Positions 47,900 through 59,280 of a stretch of 64,000 nt of DNA are shown piece by piece. Numbering within the stretch: position 1 is the stretch's first letter; every line of letters begins with the position of its first letter. The DNA comes from Allodiplogaster sudhausi. Its lineage: Eukaryota; Nematoda; Chromadorea; Rhabditida; Diplogasteridae. A program made the translations under genes and the position numbers. The DNA is taken from the NCBI GenBank assembly GCA_945643635.1, contig CALZFC010000017.1, positions 1,826,501 to 1,890,500 on the forward strand, given 5' to 3'. The notes under the pieces are model-generated. The model was given only the letters and a program-made list of their open reading frames with translations, was not told the DNA's origin and searched no databases.

Positions 47900-48600
47900 T
47901 CTACTTGCTTTTTTCCTCCTACTTCAGCCTTCTTTCCGACGAAGATTTATAATATAACTTGTCATCGGCCAGCCATGCGGTTTCTCCGTGAACAACGTCC
48001 ACGTATTTGATTTGAGAATGATTTTGCTTTGAAGGCGAACTTGTCATTTTAACAATAGAGCGAATGAACAGTTGCCACAAGTGCAAGCTAATAAAAAAAA
48101 TACATGAAACAAATAAAAACGTTCACAAATAAATATTTTTATTTTTATTTCTTTATTTACTTATGCAAATGAATTCAAAATTTCAATTCATTCAGATTAA
48201 TATTGATTCTTAGAACAACTTTCGGAGTTCTGGCAAACCAATGTACCTGAAGGAAAGAGAATTTAATATGTCATGAGCATATATCATGATGTTTCATTTT
48301 CTAAAATGTGTTAAGCATACATGCGTGATTATACATGATATAAACGTAAAGCCTTGTCTAAGTTGATACTTCAATCATTCTTGAATTGCAGATAAATGAC
48401 ATGCACATGCGCAATTTCGTTTTCTTCTTCTATGTATCTAACGTCGCAGTTTAAGCAAATCGTGTTTGAACCTTTTTGTCTAGGTTTATAGCTTTCCTTA
48501 ATTCTACCTTCTAGATGACATGCACATACGCTATGTATCTGCTTTTCTTCATCTAATTAACGTCGATTTTCAAGGACATCGTGTTTGAGCCCTTTTGAAA
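47900..48600. other. Intergenic upstream of receptor 5
   Basis: No gene recognised. It holds a partial duplication within itself (GATGACATGCACATACGCTATGTATC near 48513 resembles 48395-48440). Confidence 0.45.
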
Positions 48601-48604
48601 CTCA

Positions 48605-48783
48605 GAAAATCATCGTTATTCCTATGAATGACTTTCACGCTGAATATGTGAATATTACATTCAAAGTTGCCGCTTGTCGTAGTGACTACATGAATCATCA
48701 CGGCGACCTTCCTCAGAATGGCTCTCTTAACATATTTGTATAAACGATGTAAACCTGTATATTAATTCATAAATAGGTGGTCA
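48605..48783 (+). promoter_or_regulatory. Conserved 5' block of receptor 5
   Basis: Contains ATTCCTATGAATGACTTTCA, CACGGCGACCTTCCTCAGA and, before the start, ATTCATAAATAGGTGGTCA. Same order as in the other receptor flanks; promoter role inferred. Confidence 0.5.
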
Positions 48784-50708
48784 ATGCTGCATCCGGTTGA
48801 AGAGGCCTTGACAGTCACGGCCACCGCTCTAGCAATCTACACGAATGGCCTCCTGGCCTTGCTGACTCTCCAGTCTCCAGCACGCGCTATCATCGGAAAC
48901 TACCGGCTGCTGCTGCTCGCATTTTCCATTTCAAACATGGCCCTCGTACTTGGCCACGCTATCATTAGGCCGGTTAGGGTATAATTATATACATATGTCT
49001 AGAAAACGTTTTCATTTAATTAGAATTTTTTTTTAGCACGTATGTATTTACATACATATGTATATATGACACATATTTGAGTTCTTTTCTGCCAATACCT
49101 ATGAACGTTCCTAGGTAATATACCTGACGGAGAACAGTCTCCTTTTCTTCTCCGAACTCGCACCTCGACTACCATCTTTTGGTGGTAAAGTGGCATGCGC
49201 AATCTTCCTCTTTCTCTTCCTCCAGACTTTCAGTCTGCTCGCGCTTCACTTTCTCTACCGATACAATGCCATTTGCAGGCGCCGATTGCTTTCCATTGCT
49301 GAGAAATATTGTAAATAAAATATATTTTCAATTGAAATTATTAAAGAAATATATATATTTTTTCATTTTTTCTTTTCTTTTTTATAGACCAGGATGGCTG
49401 CGATGGACGAGCGGCGTTCGCCTTTCGAAGGCTTGCACGCTGATTGGAGCCTGTGCGCTCCTATTGAATGCACCTTTCACTCTGTTCAGCAGTGTCGTCT
49501 GCGAAAAGACGCCATATGCTGAAGAAGTGGTTCCGTTCTCACTTAGTAGGGTATATCTACGATCTTACCTCGGAATAACTATTTCTTCCCTGCTACATAT
49601 GAACATGTATAACAACACTCAACTAAAATCAAATCAGTTGAAACAAATTTTAATCACACACTATTTAGATATTCGCCAAACTTCCACTTAAAGAGCAATA
49701 CGACTTGGACGTCTTTCGTCACACTTATTTTGTAGTACTTTTAACAGTAAGTTCTTTCCAATTATGCCATGTTTCCATATTCTTTTTTTCAATTATACCA
49801 TTTCCCCGTATTATATCTTCAGTTTTCAAGATACCCAACGCTAAAGGAGACCTTGTGCTGAACACGGCGAACTTGCTAGTGCTCGTAGTTAACAGCTTAC
49901 TCGTGATGTGTTTGTTTTCACTTGCCCATTTGTTCTTTCGGATTCTTTCTCCTTACACTACTCGATTTTGTACACAGTGACCAGCGGCGTTATCATCTTT
50001 TGCATCATCCGAATTCGGCGCGCTTTCAAAACGATAAAAATGTCGGAGCGAACACGTGAGCTGCATCGGCAGCTCTTCACCGCGCTCCTTCTTCAGGTAA
50101 CCACAAAACAAGGTGGTAAAAAACGTCCTCAGCAGCGAATCGCTAGCTTTTCAGACACTTATTCCGATCGTCTTTTCCTATCTCCCAGTGCTCGTGTTTG
50201 CATTGGTTCCATTCACAGGTTTGATGATATGTGTTTGGAAAAAAATAAGTGTGAAAAACTGTTCAGAACAAAGTCTCCGTTAGCGTTGTGTATTTTAAAA
50301 ACTTTTACTGGAAGTTTGGTGAATGTCTAAACGGAAAATACATGACCTTTTGGAGAATACAGCCAATTGCATGCATAAATCTCCTTCCAGGCATAAATCT
50401 TGGCAACATGGGCACTGTTCTCATACGACTCACCGTTATCTTCCCAATTACCGATCCCGTTATCGTTATCTTCTGTATCAGATGTCTGCTAGTCCAGGCA
50501 AGCCGATACGCTCGGTATTTTTTAACGAAATAGTGTTTCACAGAATAATTTTTTTTTAGTTCTTTTCATGCTTTAAACAATCTGCATAACATATCAGGTC
50601 GCCGCTCGCATGTCGTTTCTTTTCGAATTCGTCAAGGCTCTCAAGAGTAAAGAGGTGTGTATGACTTCAACGGCGTCAACATTCACGATCACGAGATTTA
50701 CTTCGTAA
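48784..50708 (+). CDS. Str-superfamily 7TM chemoreceptor 5, intact (349 aa)
   Basis: Nine exons: 48784-48972, 49115-49278, 49388-49526, 49669-49746, 49831-49909, 49978-50096, 50155-50218, 50391-50497, 50598-50708; 1050 nt, one frame. It begins MLHPVEEALTVTATALAIYT. TM1 and TM2 are in exon 1 (GNYRLLLLAFSISN). Exon 2 carries YLTENSLLFFSELAPRLP, TM3 and FLYRYNAIC; exon 3 holds PGWLRWTSGVRL, TM4 and EKTPYAEE. Exon 6 has TM5 and the cytoplasmic SERTRELHRQLF; exons 7-8 give TM6 and TM7 (ITDPVIVIFCIRC). Sites to note: the exon-2 donor is GC (TTTGCAG|GCGCCG) where sisters have GT, and intron 8 also has a GC donor (GTCCAG|GCAAGC). The most compact intact gene of the array and a good reference for it. 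Confidence 0.9.
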
Positions 50709-51119
50709 TTTTCTTACATCGCAAGCTAAAATCTTTTTTAATCAAAGAAGTCAGCTTTGAGCCTTTTTTTATTCCGACGGTAAAGAATAACCAATTGAAG
50801 TGGAAAACAACTGACGGAAGAAGAGTTGTTAGAAGTATTAACACTGTTTATATTCCCATGGATGACTTAATCACTGATGCGCAAGCTTTGTCTGCAAAAA
50901 ATAAAGTGACGAGACATTATTGATCTTTCAAACGTAATAAATCTACATGCGTGAATATGCACAGGCAAGTGAAGCTATTTCATTTAACCTTATGCTCTAT
51001 TGTTCCTAAATTGTATTGCTAATTGCATATGCGTTATATGTTCTTGATCTGCATATGTATGTAGCTCACAATCAATACATCCTTTGTTCGAGTAAATCAT
51101 GCTTGAGCGTTTTTGAACT

Positions 51120-51250
51120 ACAGAAAATTATCATTATTCATGTGAATGAATTTCATACCGATTATATGAGTATTATTTTCAATGTTGTTGCGTGTCGTAG
51201 AGGAGGCATTAATCCTCACGTCGACCAACGTCAGTTGGCTCTCTTAACAT
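51120..51250 (+). promoter_or_regulatory. Orphan copy of the receptor 5' block
   Basis: ATTATTCATGTGAATGAATTTCATAC, then GTCGTAGAGGAGGCATTAATCC and CACGTCGACC, as in front of receptors 2, 3 and 5, but no receptor exon follows; a minisatellite begins 240 bp downstream. It marks a deleted gene or a promoter left behind. Confidence 0.55.
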
Positions 51251-51484
51251 TTGGTAATGTTTGTTCGGGAATGCACGGCGAAAAGCCATTTTAGTTAATG
51301 TGCATATAGCATATTTGTAAATAAATATGCATATCTAAATAGCATATATGTACATATATAAATGTAATATTTATCTTTTTACCTGCCGATTCACGCGAGC
51401 ACATCTTCGCGGCCTCGTTATCTTACATTTCTTTCGATAACTTGGCGTGATTTATTACATCATCATTTACATACATACAGTTGT

Positions 51485-52310
51485 GTAAACGAGGGAAGCT
51501 CCTTCCGGGATGCACTGGAAAGTTTCAGAAGCCGAGAAAGGAATACGGCGAGACCCAAGGGCAGGCGCTGGCCCCTTTCGAAATGTTCTGGAACGTTCTA
51601 GGACTCTTCTGAACTTTCTGAAAAATCCCATGATCCAGAACAGAACTCGCTCGCCTCGACAACCCCAACCCGAGGGCACAAGTCGACCTCTTCCCATATG
51701 TTCTTTTACCGGGCAGAACTTGCTCAATTTAAGAAGCTTCTGAAATGTTCCCAGGCCTGGGAGCAGACGTTCTCCCTATCGGAATCTCTTATGATGTCTA
51801 AGACCCTTCCGGGATGCTATGTAAATATGCAATATTCCATATTTCGGGTAGAACAAGGCCCCTTCCAGAACTTATAGAATGTTCTAGAATTCGGGAAAGG
51901 AATAGAACCCTTCCTGATTCTTTTGGAATATTCCCAGAACCGAGGCCAGATTTGGCCCCTTTCGAAACCTTCTGGAATCTTCTTGGACTGGGAAAGGAAT
52001 GCGGCCCCTTCCATAATCTTCTGAAAAATCTTAGAGACGGGAGCAGAAGTCGGCTCCTCTCATTGTCAGTCAGAATCCTCTGGATTGTTAATTGGTCAGT
52101 GTGAGACGTCCCCCTTTTTTTCTGGAATGTTCAAGGAGCCGAGAACAGAATTCAGCTCCTTCCGGAATATGCAAACTTTGATACTGTTTCTGAACTTTCC
52201 GCGATGTTCCTTACACCATGGCAGACGTTGGCCCCTCTCAGAATCTTATGGAATGTTCCCAAGCCCTGGGCCGAAGTTGGCCTCTTCGGTATTCTTTTAG
52301 AAAGTGAACG
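51485..52310. repeat. Minisatellite rich in heat-shock-element-like triplets (2)
   Basis: About a dozen diverged repeats of 60-75 bp, each with a TTCTGGAATGTTC-like core followed by CCAGGCCTGGG- or CGAGAAAGGA-like sequence. Perfect alternating GAA/TTC triplets with 2-base spacing are seen at about 51588 (TTCTGGAACGTTC), 51876 (GAATGTTCTAGAA), 51970 (TTCTGGAATCTTC) and 52121 (TTCTGGAATGTTC). Frames on both strands stay open because of the repeat unit and are not genes. Confidence 0.75.
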
Positions 52311-52935
52311 ACTGATGCTCGAAACTTACAACATTTGCAGTGGTACGTAAGGCGCAACGTTCGTAGTGAGTTTTTTTTTTTACAATTTGGGCACAAAGTT
52401 GAGTAAGTGAACCGGGAGGACCATGGAAGCGTCCAGAAGAAATTTGTTTCATACCTACGCTTAGCGCTTTAACAGTAGTTAGATTTATTTATATTCATGC
52501 ACATGAACTAGCTACTTTCTGAGCTATTACAAATAATATCCAGCGATGATTCACTTGTTTTGCATAACTTTTCCAATTTTGCTTCCATCTGCCATATTTC
52601 ACTTTCCTCTCTTTCAAATATTTCACAATCTTCCCACGCAACTATTGTATTCGGTAAGATAAATACTGATTCACATGACAACTTTTCAAGCTTTGTCTGG
52701 CAAAACAATATCTGGAGAGAAGGGAAAGAAATATGCACTGAAAATTTCATAGTTTTTCAAGCGTAATAAAACGACATGCGCGAATATACGCATGAAAAAC
52801 CTTGCCCGCAATCTTGGCTGTTTGTTCATTGAAGCGAGAAAGAGCAATTAGACAGAAGAACAGATGATAGAACTATACAAAGTATATTTCTTCCATGGAT
52901 GACTTTCTCACTTGAGTTTACGAGCATTCTGTTCG
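52311..52935. other. Intergenic and 5' flank of receptor 6
   Basis: No gene. CAACTTTTCAAGCTTTGTCTGGC and the AATATCTGGAGAGAAGGGAA block recur in the flanks near 40.43, 54.95, 56.23 and 61.43 kb. The region just upstream of the start (TTCCATGGATGACTTTCTCAC) is a diverged version of the receptor 5' block. Confidence 0.5.
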
Positions 52936-54736
52936 ATGGAGGAGGCGTTAACTGTCACGGCGACAATCCTTGCAATCAGCACGAACAGCCTGCTCGCCTT
53001 CCTGACTCTCCAGCCGCTGGCGCGCGTGAGCATCGGCAACTATCGGCTGCTGCTGCTCGCATTCTCCATCTCGAACATGATCCTCGCACTCGGGCATGCT
53101 ATTATTAGACCGGTAAGATTAATATATTTGTATCTAAAAAATATTCATATATATTTGAAGATATGTGGTAGCAACTGTTTTAAACCAATGCCTATAATCG
53201 TTTCCAGGTAATATACATGGCAGAGAACAGTATCTTTTTCTTCTCCGAACTCTCTTCTCGACTGCCGCATTCTTGCGGTAAGGTGTCAATCACGGTCTTC
53301 GTATTTCTCTTCTGCCAGACGTTCAGTCTGCTCGCGCTCCACTTTCTCTACCGATACAACGCCATTTGCGGGTGCTGAATCCTCTCTGTTGTTGCAGAAT
53401 ATTGCTTATTTAGAGAAAAAGAATATTGGGGGAAAAATGAAATTAGCATTTCTAATGCAGGCCGGCGTGGCTACGATGGACAAGCGGTGTTCGCCTCGAT
53501 AAGACTTGCGTGCTAATTGCAGCCTGCGCGTTTCTAGTCAATGCACTTTTTGCACTTCTCACTCATGTCGCCTCCGAGAAAACTGCTTACTCTGAAGAGG
53601 TGGTTCCAATCTCATCTATTGCGCAATTATGTGTAGAAGCTATTTAGTAATAATTGTTAAATACAGTGCTCTTATGCACATATGTAGATTTATGTATAGC
53701 CTAACTAATAGTCCAAAGTTGAAAGTATAAAATCTGTCGCAACATATTGTAATCACTCATCGCTTAGATATTCGCCAAGCTGCCATTAAAAGAACACTAC
53801 AACGTGAACGTCTATCGTCACACTTATTTTGCTATCATTGTAAAAGTAAGTGTTTTCCAACAAAACCATATTTCCCGTTTAAACCATATTTCCTATATTC
53901 TATCTTCCGTTTTCAAGATTCCCAACGCTAACGGAGACCTTGTGCTGAACACGTCGAACCTGCTTGTGCTCGCAGGCAGCAGCTCAATCGTGATGGGTTC
54001 GTTTCATTTGTCTATATGTTTTTTTTCTCGTTCTTTCTCCTTGAACTCTTCACTGTCCTCAGTGACCAGCAGCGTTATCATCTTTTGCATCATCCGAATT
54101 CGGCACTCTTTCAAAACTATCCAAATGTCGGAGCGAACGCGCGAGATGCATCGGCTGCTCTTCACGGCGCTCCTCCTTCAGGTAGCCAAGGAACAAGACG
54201 GAAAAAAGCGTCACCCCAAATTATGGTATCATTAACAACATATCGCCAGCTTTTTAGACACTGATTCCGACCGTCTTTTCCTATTTCCCAGCAGTCGTGG
54301 TTGTATGGGCTCCATTGACAGGTTAGACAGTCGAGACATTCCAGATAACACAGACTGTTCTCCCTAGCATGTTCGAGAGTATTTTCCAGTATAGATCTAG
54401 CAACAAAAACCTTCTTCCAGGCATAAATCTTGGCAACATGGGAACTGTACTCATCCGGCTCACCGTCATCTTCCCAATTATCGATCCCGTTATCGTTATC
54501 TTCTTTGTCAGATGCCTACGAGTCCAGGTAGATACGCTCAGTATTTTAAACGATTTATATTTTAAAGATACAACTTTTTAGTGCTTGCTTACGTGTGACT
54601 AAAAAAATCCATAACATTTCAGGTCGCCGGCCGCATGTCGTATCTTTTCGAATTCGTTAATGCTCAAACAAGTAAGAAGGTGTTGGTGGTAGCAGCAGAT
54701 TCTGCGTTCTCGACTAGTAGTGTTATTCTTGTGTAA
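52936..54736 (+). CDS. Str-superfamily 7TM chemoreceptor 6, intact (346 aa)
   Basis: Nine exons: 52936-53112, 53208-53371, 53461-53599, 53768-53845, 53918-53996, 54063-54181, 54258-54321, 54421-54527, 54623-54736; 1041 nt. It starts MEEALTVTATILAISTNSL, slightly shorter than its sisters at the N-terminus. Exon 2 has YMAENSIFFFSEL and TFSLLALHFLYRYNAICG, exon 6 SERTREMHRLLF, exon 8 TM7 with IIDPVIVIFFV. Exon 3 has SEKTAYSEE where most copies have EKTPYAEE. Unlike the others in this window, intron 8 has an ordinary GT donor (GTCCAG|GTAGAT). Expected in chemosensory neuron membranes by family. Confidence 0.9.
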
Positions 54737-55480
54737 TAATTATAATTATTATTCTTGTTTCATTATTTCAACTATGTATGTATATACATATATGTATGTA
54801 CATATGTATGCCTATATTCAAGAGTAAGGAACTAGCCATTTTGATATTGCATGTACACGGAGAAATATCAATTGTTATGCAATATTTTCACATTTGAAAC
54901 TCTATTATTGTATTCAATGAGATTAATGCTGATTCACAGGACAACTTTACGAGCATTGCCTGGCAAAACAATATTTGGAAAGAAGGGAATTGTTGTGTCC
55001 TCCGCCAGATGGGACAGGGAATAGAATGTGTGAAGACGAGGCGAAGAGCGGGACAAGGGTTTATTGAGAGAGGAGAGGGAAAGAGAGAGAGAAGTGGAAG
55101 GTCGACCGAACGAGGGCTCACGAGAAGGCAGAAGTGGAGAGAAAGGAACTGACCATTTGTCTCCTCATCACGGGCTTTTATACTCATTCTAAAATGACTA
55201 AATTTACGTATTACTATTATGATAATATTTACTATTATGATAATTAAATAGCGTGAGTATGTTAATGCTACATGACTCAAATAAAGGTCACGTAGCTATA
55301 ATAATAAATTACACTATTTATAGCTGGACTTACAGAGTCCATAAAACATAAATATAAATATGTAAATATTACTATCTACTTAACAAAGGGAATGAAAACA
55401 TTCACTGAGCACATCATTGTGTTTTTCAAATGTAATAAAAATAACATGCGTGAATACATATATGTATGTATATATGTACT
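54737..55480. other. Intergenic with dispersed repeat
   Basis: No gene. About 54980-55190 is the reverse complement of the 22.4-22.65 kb repeat (GACGAGGCGAAGAGCGGG, GTGGAAGGTCGACCG). A TACATATATGTATGTACATATG palindromic microsatellite lies near 54780-54810. Confidence 0.55.
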
Positions 55481-55800
55481 TCAGGTAAACACAAAACAAG
55501 ACATAAAAAAGCGTCAGCCTAAGTCATCCAGGAAAACTCGTCATTAACAACGAATCGCCAGCTTTTCAGACACTCATTCCCACCGTATTTTCCTTGCTTC
55601 CATTGGTCATGATTCTATGGGCTGCATGGACAGGTTTCAGAATACCTTTGATTTTTGTCATACGTAAATACCACTTGAGAAAACGGGCACTCTACTCGCC
55701 CGGCTCACCATTGTCTGTCCAATCGCCGACCCCGTTATCGTCTTCTTCTTTATCTAATGCCTACGAGTCCAGGCAAGCCGATATGCTCGGTATTTTCAAG
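55480..55800 (+). pseudogene. Receptor remnant (exons 7-8)
   Basis: 55570-55633 is exon 7 (TLIPTVFSLLPLVMILWAA). About 55680-55775 is exon 8, starting imperfectly (RKTGTLLARLTIVCP) with a TAA after VIVFFFI, and ending in GTCCAG|GCAAGC. No other exons lie nearby. Confidence 0.75.
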
Positions 55801-56091
55801 GAGAAAAAATATTTTCAGTATTTTTCGTTCAAAAAGCAAAAAATGTGAATCAAATCAGGTCCTTTCTTTTCGACTTTGGCCAACACATGGAGGAAATGAC
55901 TAGGTTGATAGGTTTCTTTCCACGTAACCTGTCCATGCTATTTTGTTAGCATAACTATTTTTTAGGTGATTTTTTCCGTGTGAACCTTTCCATGACTGCT
56001 ACCTGAGCAGCTTCAAGTGGATTGATATCTCAAATTGGTATGAAGTACATGTATACAGTGTATATATAAATATATTTTAAGTGGCTATTTA

Positions 56092-56127
<36 letters not shown>

Positions 56128-56507
56128 CTCGTTTTGCAATAAGCTCGCAATTTTTAATCAAGGAATTGCATTCAACAAGCAAAATACTGATTCTCTGGTC
56201 AAAATAGAATCAGAGCTTTGTGAATCAGAGCAAAACAATGTCTGGAGAGAAGAGAATGAGACATTTCCTGACATGAGAACATCATTGTTCTTGCAAATGT
56301 GATATGTACATGCGTTAGGAAATAATGTCCTTTATGTTTATGATCCATTGGCCTCAAATAGTCTACATACATGCATCACGTGCACGTCTATATCAGTTTT
56401 TCTTGATCTAACGAACATTTGTTTATTGAAGCGAGAAAGTGTAATAAGACAGACGAATAGCGGATCTCTAGAAGACTTTATCACTGAGTAAGTGAATATT
56501 ATATTCG
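55801..56507. other. Intergenic with AT microsatellite
   Basis: No gene. Alternating TA run at about 56096-56126. The flank block CAATGTCTGGAGAGAAGAGAATGA lies near 56236. A trace of receptor exon 9 (CAGGTC near 55856) has decayed. Confidence 0.5.
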
Positions 56508-58539
56508 ATGCTGTCGCGTGAGGTAGAGGATGCTCTAACTCTCACGGCGACAATCTTTGCAATCAGCACTAACAGCCTGCTCGCCTTCCTGACTCTCCAG
56601 CCGCTGGCCCGTGCGAGCATCGGCAACTACCGGCTACTGCTCTTCACATTCTCTATTTAAAATATGATCCTCGCGCTCGGGCATGCTACCATTAGGCCGG
56701 TAAGGTTTATGTCTAGAATATTTCTAGAATATCTTTGCTCTTTTTCTTCAGTTTCCTTTTATTTATTTATTTAAAACAACTACATACCCATATGTAAATG
56801 CATTTTTTAAAACTTATTTCTAGGCAATACACCTGGCAGAGAACGGTCTCCTTTTCTTCTCCGAACTCGCTCCTCGACTACCGTATTCTGGCGGAAAAGT
56901 AGCATGCGCGATCTTCATTTTTCTCTTCTACCAGACGTTCAGTCTGCTCGCGCTCCACTTTCTCTACCGATACAACGCCATTTGCGGGTGCCGATAGCGT
57001 TTTGTTTTTGAGGAATATTGTTGAGTAAAAAAGAAAATTAAATAAAAATAATGTATATTTTCTTTTTTCTTTTTTTTATACAGACCTTCCTGGCTACGAT
57101 GGACAAGTGGCATGCGCTTATGGAAGTCTTGCGCGTTGATTGGAGCGTGCGGGCTCGTATTCAATGCACTTTTTGCACTGCTGGCCAATTTCGCCTGTGA
57201 GAAAACGCCATATGCTGAAGAGGTGGTTCCGTTCTCACGTAGTATATAACTATTACAGAGCTTAGTCTGTGCGACTAAATTGTAATCACATACACACTTA
57301 AGATATTTTCCAAGCTTCCATTAAAAGAGCACTACGACTTTGACGTCTTTCACCACACCTATTTCGCGCTCCTTGTAAAAGTAAGTGGTTTTTTAATATA
57401 TTTTATCTCCTGCTTTCAAAAAATTCTATTGTTCTCAATTAACCATATTTCCCATATTCTATCACCTGTTTTCAAGATACCGAACGCTAACGGGGAGCTT
57501 GAGCTGAATAGGCCAAGCCTGGCAGTGCTCGCGGTGAGTAGCATCATCGTTATGGGTTTGTTTTCCTTAAATTAGGGTGATCACCAAAAATATTTAATGC
57601 AGGTTCGAATTGCCGCGTCTGCCCTGTGACTCCTCACACTCTCATTCTCGCGTGCTATTTCGCAGGTCGCCCAAACCGTGAAAATAGAACGCGTGAATGA
57701 GAGTGCGAAGGGCCGCGGCAATTTGAGATATCACATAATTTTTCGGTGATCGCCCTCCTTTAACTTGTGTTTCTATCTCATTTCTAATCCTTAAACTAGC
57801 TACTCTTCTTTTTGGTCAGTCACAAGCGGCTTTATCATCTTTTGCATCATCCGGATTCGGCACGCCTTCAAAACGATCCAAATGTCGGAGCGGACTCGCG
57901 AGCTGCATCGGCAGCTCTTCACGGCGCTTCTCGTTCAGGTAACCACAAAAAAATGACGGTTAAAAGAGTCTACCCAACTCATCCAGGACAAAGGCTTCAT
58001 TATCAACGCATCGCTAACTTTTCAGACACTCATTCCCACCGTGTTTTCCTATCTCCCACTAGTCGTGATTATATGGGCGCCTTTGGCAGGTTAGACAATA
58101 ATTGTCGAGATAATGTTACAGCTAACATGTACTATATACATATAAGCACACTGTACTACCTACACAGCATTTTTTGAGAACAAATCTTCATAATAGCAAT
58201 TACTAAAAAAAAGAATTCTTCTTCCAGGCGTAAATCTTGGCAACACGGGCACTCTACTCGTCCGGCTTACCGTTCTCTTCCCAATTATCGACCCCATTAT
58301 CGTTATCTTCTTTGTCAGATGCCTACGTGTCCAGGCGAGAAGATATGCTCGGTTTTTCAAACGAGATAGTTTATTCTAAGTTTCCAGTACATTTGGTTAA
58401 AAAAAACAATTGGGCAACATTTCAGGTCGCCACACGCATGACGTTAATTCTCGAATTCGTTAATGCTCAGACGAAGAAAAAAGTGGCGATGGTAGCACCT
58501 GTGTCTGCGTTCTCGACGAGTAGTATTATTCCTGCGTAA
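56508..58539 (+). pseudogene. Str-type receptor 7, in-frame TAA in exon 1
   Basis: ATG at 56508 gives MLSREVEDALTLTATIFAIS; exon 1 runs to about 56700 and is open except for TAA at 56659-56661, where sisters read TCA in FSISNMILAL. The other exons follow family sites and stay open: exon 2 from 56824 (LAENGLLFFSELAPRLPY), exon 3 (PSWLRWTSGMRL), exon 4 (IFSKLPLKEHYDFD), exon 5, exon 6 (SGFIIFCIIRIRHAF), exons 7-9 to TAA at 58537-58539. Intron 8 has a GC donor (GTCCAG|GCGAGA). One substitution separates this from a functional gene, so it is either a very young pseudogene or a segregating null allele. Confidence 0.8.
57574..57756. mobile_element. Small inverted-repeat element in intron 5 of receptor 7
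   Basis: Ends AGGGTGATCACCAAAAAT and the inverse of AGGGCGATCACCGAAAAAT. The inner sequence also folds (CTCTCATTCTCGCG against CGCGTGAATGAGAG). 183 bp, GC-rich relative to the intron, no coding capacity. Confidence 0.75.
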
Positions 58540-58579
58540 TCATTTTAATTAATATATTTGACTCATAATTTCTATATTA

Positions 58580-58587
58580 TATACATA

Positions 58588-58631
<44 letters not shown>

Positions 58632-58652
58632 TTAATATATATATATATATAG

Positions 58653-58697
<45 letters not shown>

Positions 58698-58698
58698 T
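58580..58698. repeat. (AT)n microsatellite
   Basis: Three long alternating AT runs separated by two copies of AGATTAATAT, immediately downstream of receptor 7. Confidence 0.95.
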
Positions 58699-58879
58699 TT
58701 ATATTTATAGTCATAGCCATTTTGAAATTATTTCACTTGTTTTGCAATGTTTTCGCAAATTCCCAACACTATTTTTTTGTTCAATAAGATAAATAATGTT
58801 TTCTGATAAGAGTATGAAGACACATGTCCTGACAATGAGCACTCCATTGTTCATTTAAATGTGACAACACACATGACTG

Positions 58880-59280
58880 ATGATTATGTTACAGAGGTAG
58901 ATGAGGCATTAACTCTTACTTCGATATGCCATGCAATCTGCACGAACAGCCTGCACGGCTTCCTGATTCTCTACCCGCTGGGGCAAGAGAGCTTCGACAA
59001 CTTTTAACATTTAAACTACCGTGCCTGCGAGAATTTTAACGCAGATTGCGTATGTGACTGTAAAATAGTAATCTAAAATAAGTGTGCGCACTCCCAGGAT
59101 AAACGCGATAATTAGAACCTGCATTAATTTTTTTTCGGTCAGAGTACTTAACGAGAAATGCTTAATACGTTTCGTGCTTTCAAAGAATCTAGGTAACATC
59201 AGAACGCCACCGTCGTGTCGTTCCTGGTTGCACCGGCATCTGCGTTCACGACTTTAAAGCATCAGTGTTGCCTCATAATT
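58880..59280 (+). pseudogene. Decayed receptor remnant (exon 1 and exon 9)
   Basis: 58897-59008 resembles exon 1 (GATGAGGCATTAACTCTTAC, then TGCACGAACAGCCTGC and CTTCCTGATTCTCTACCCGCTGG), degraded before the end. 59190-59272 resembles exon 9 (GTGTCGTTCC, GCACCGGCATCTGCGTTC). All middle exons are gone. Confidence 0.6.

Noticed and set aside
51467..52104. Open frames on both strands in the TTC/GAA array
   Set aside because: The frame is kept open by the repeat unit; no start context, splice sites or domain.
57600..57625. GGTTCGAATT resembling a tRNA T-loop
   Set aside because: It lies in a small inverted-repeat element; no acceptor stem or anticodon arm can be folded around it.
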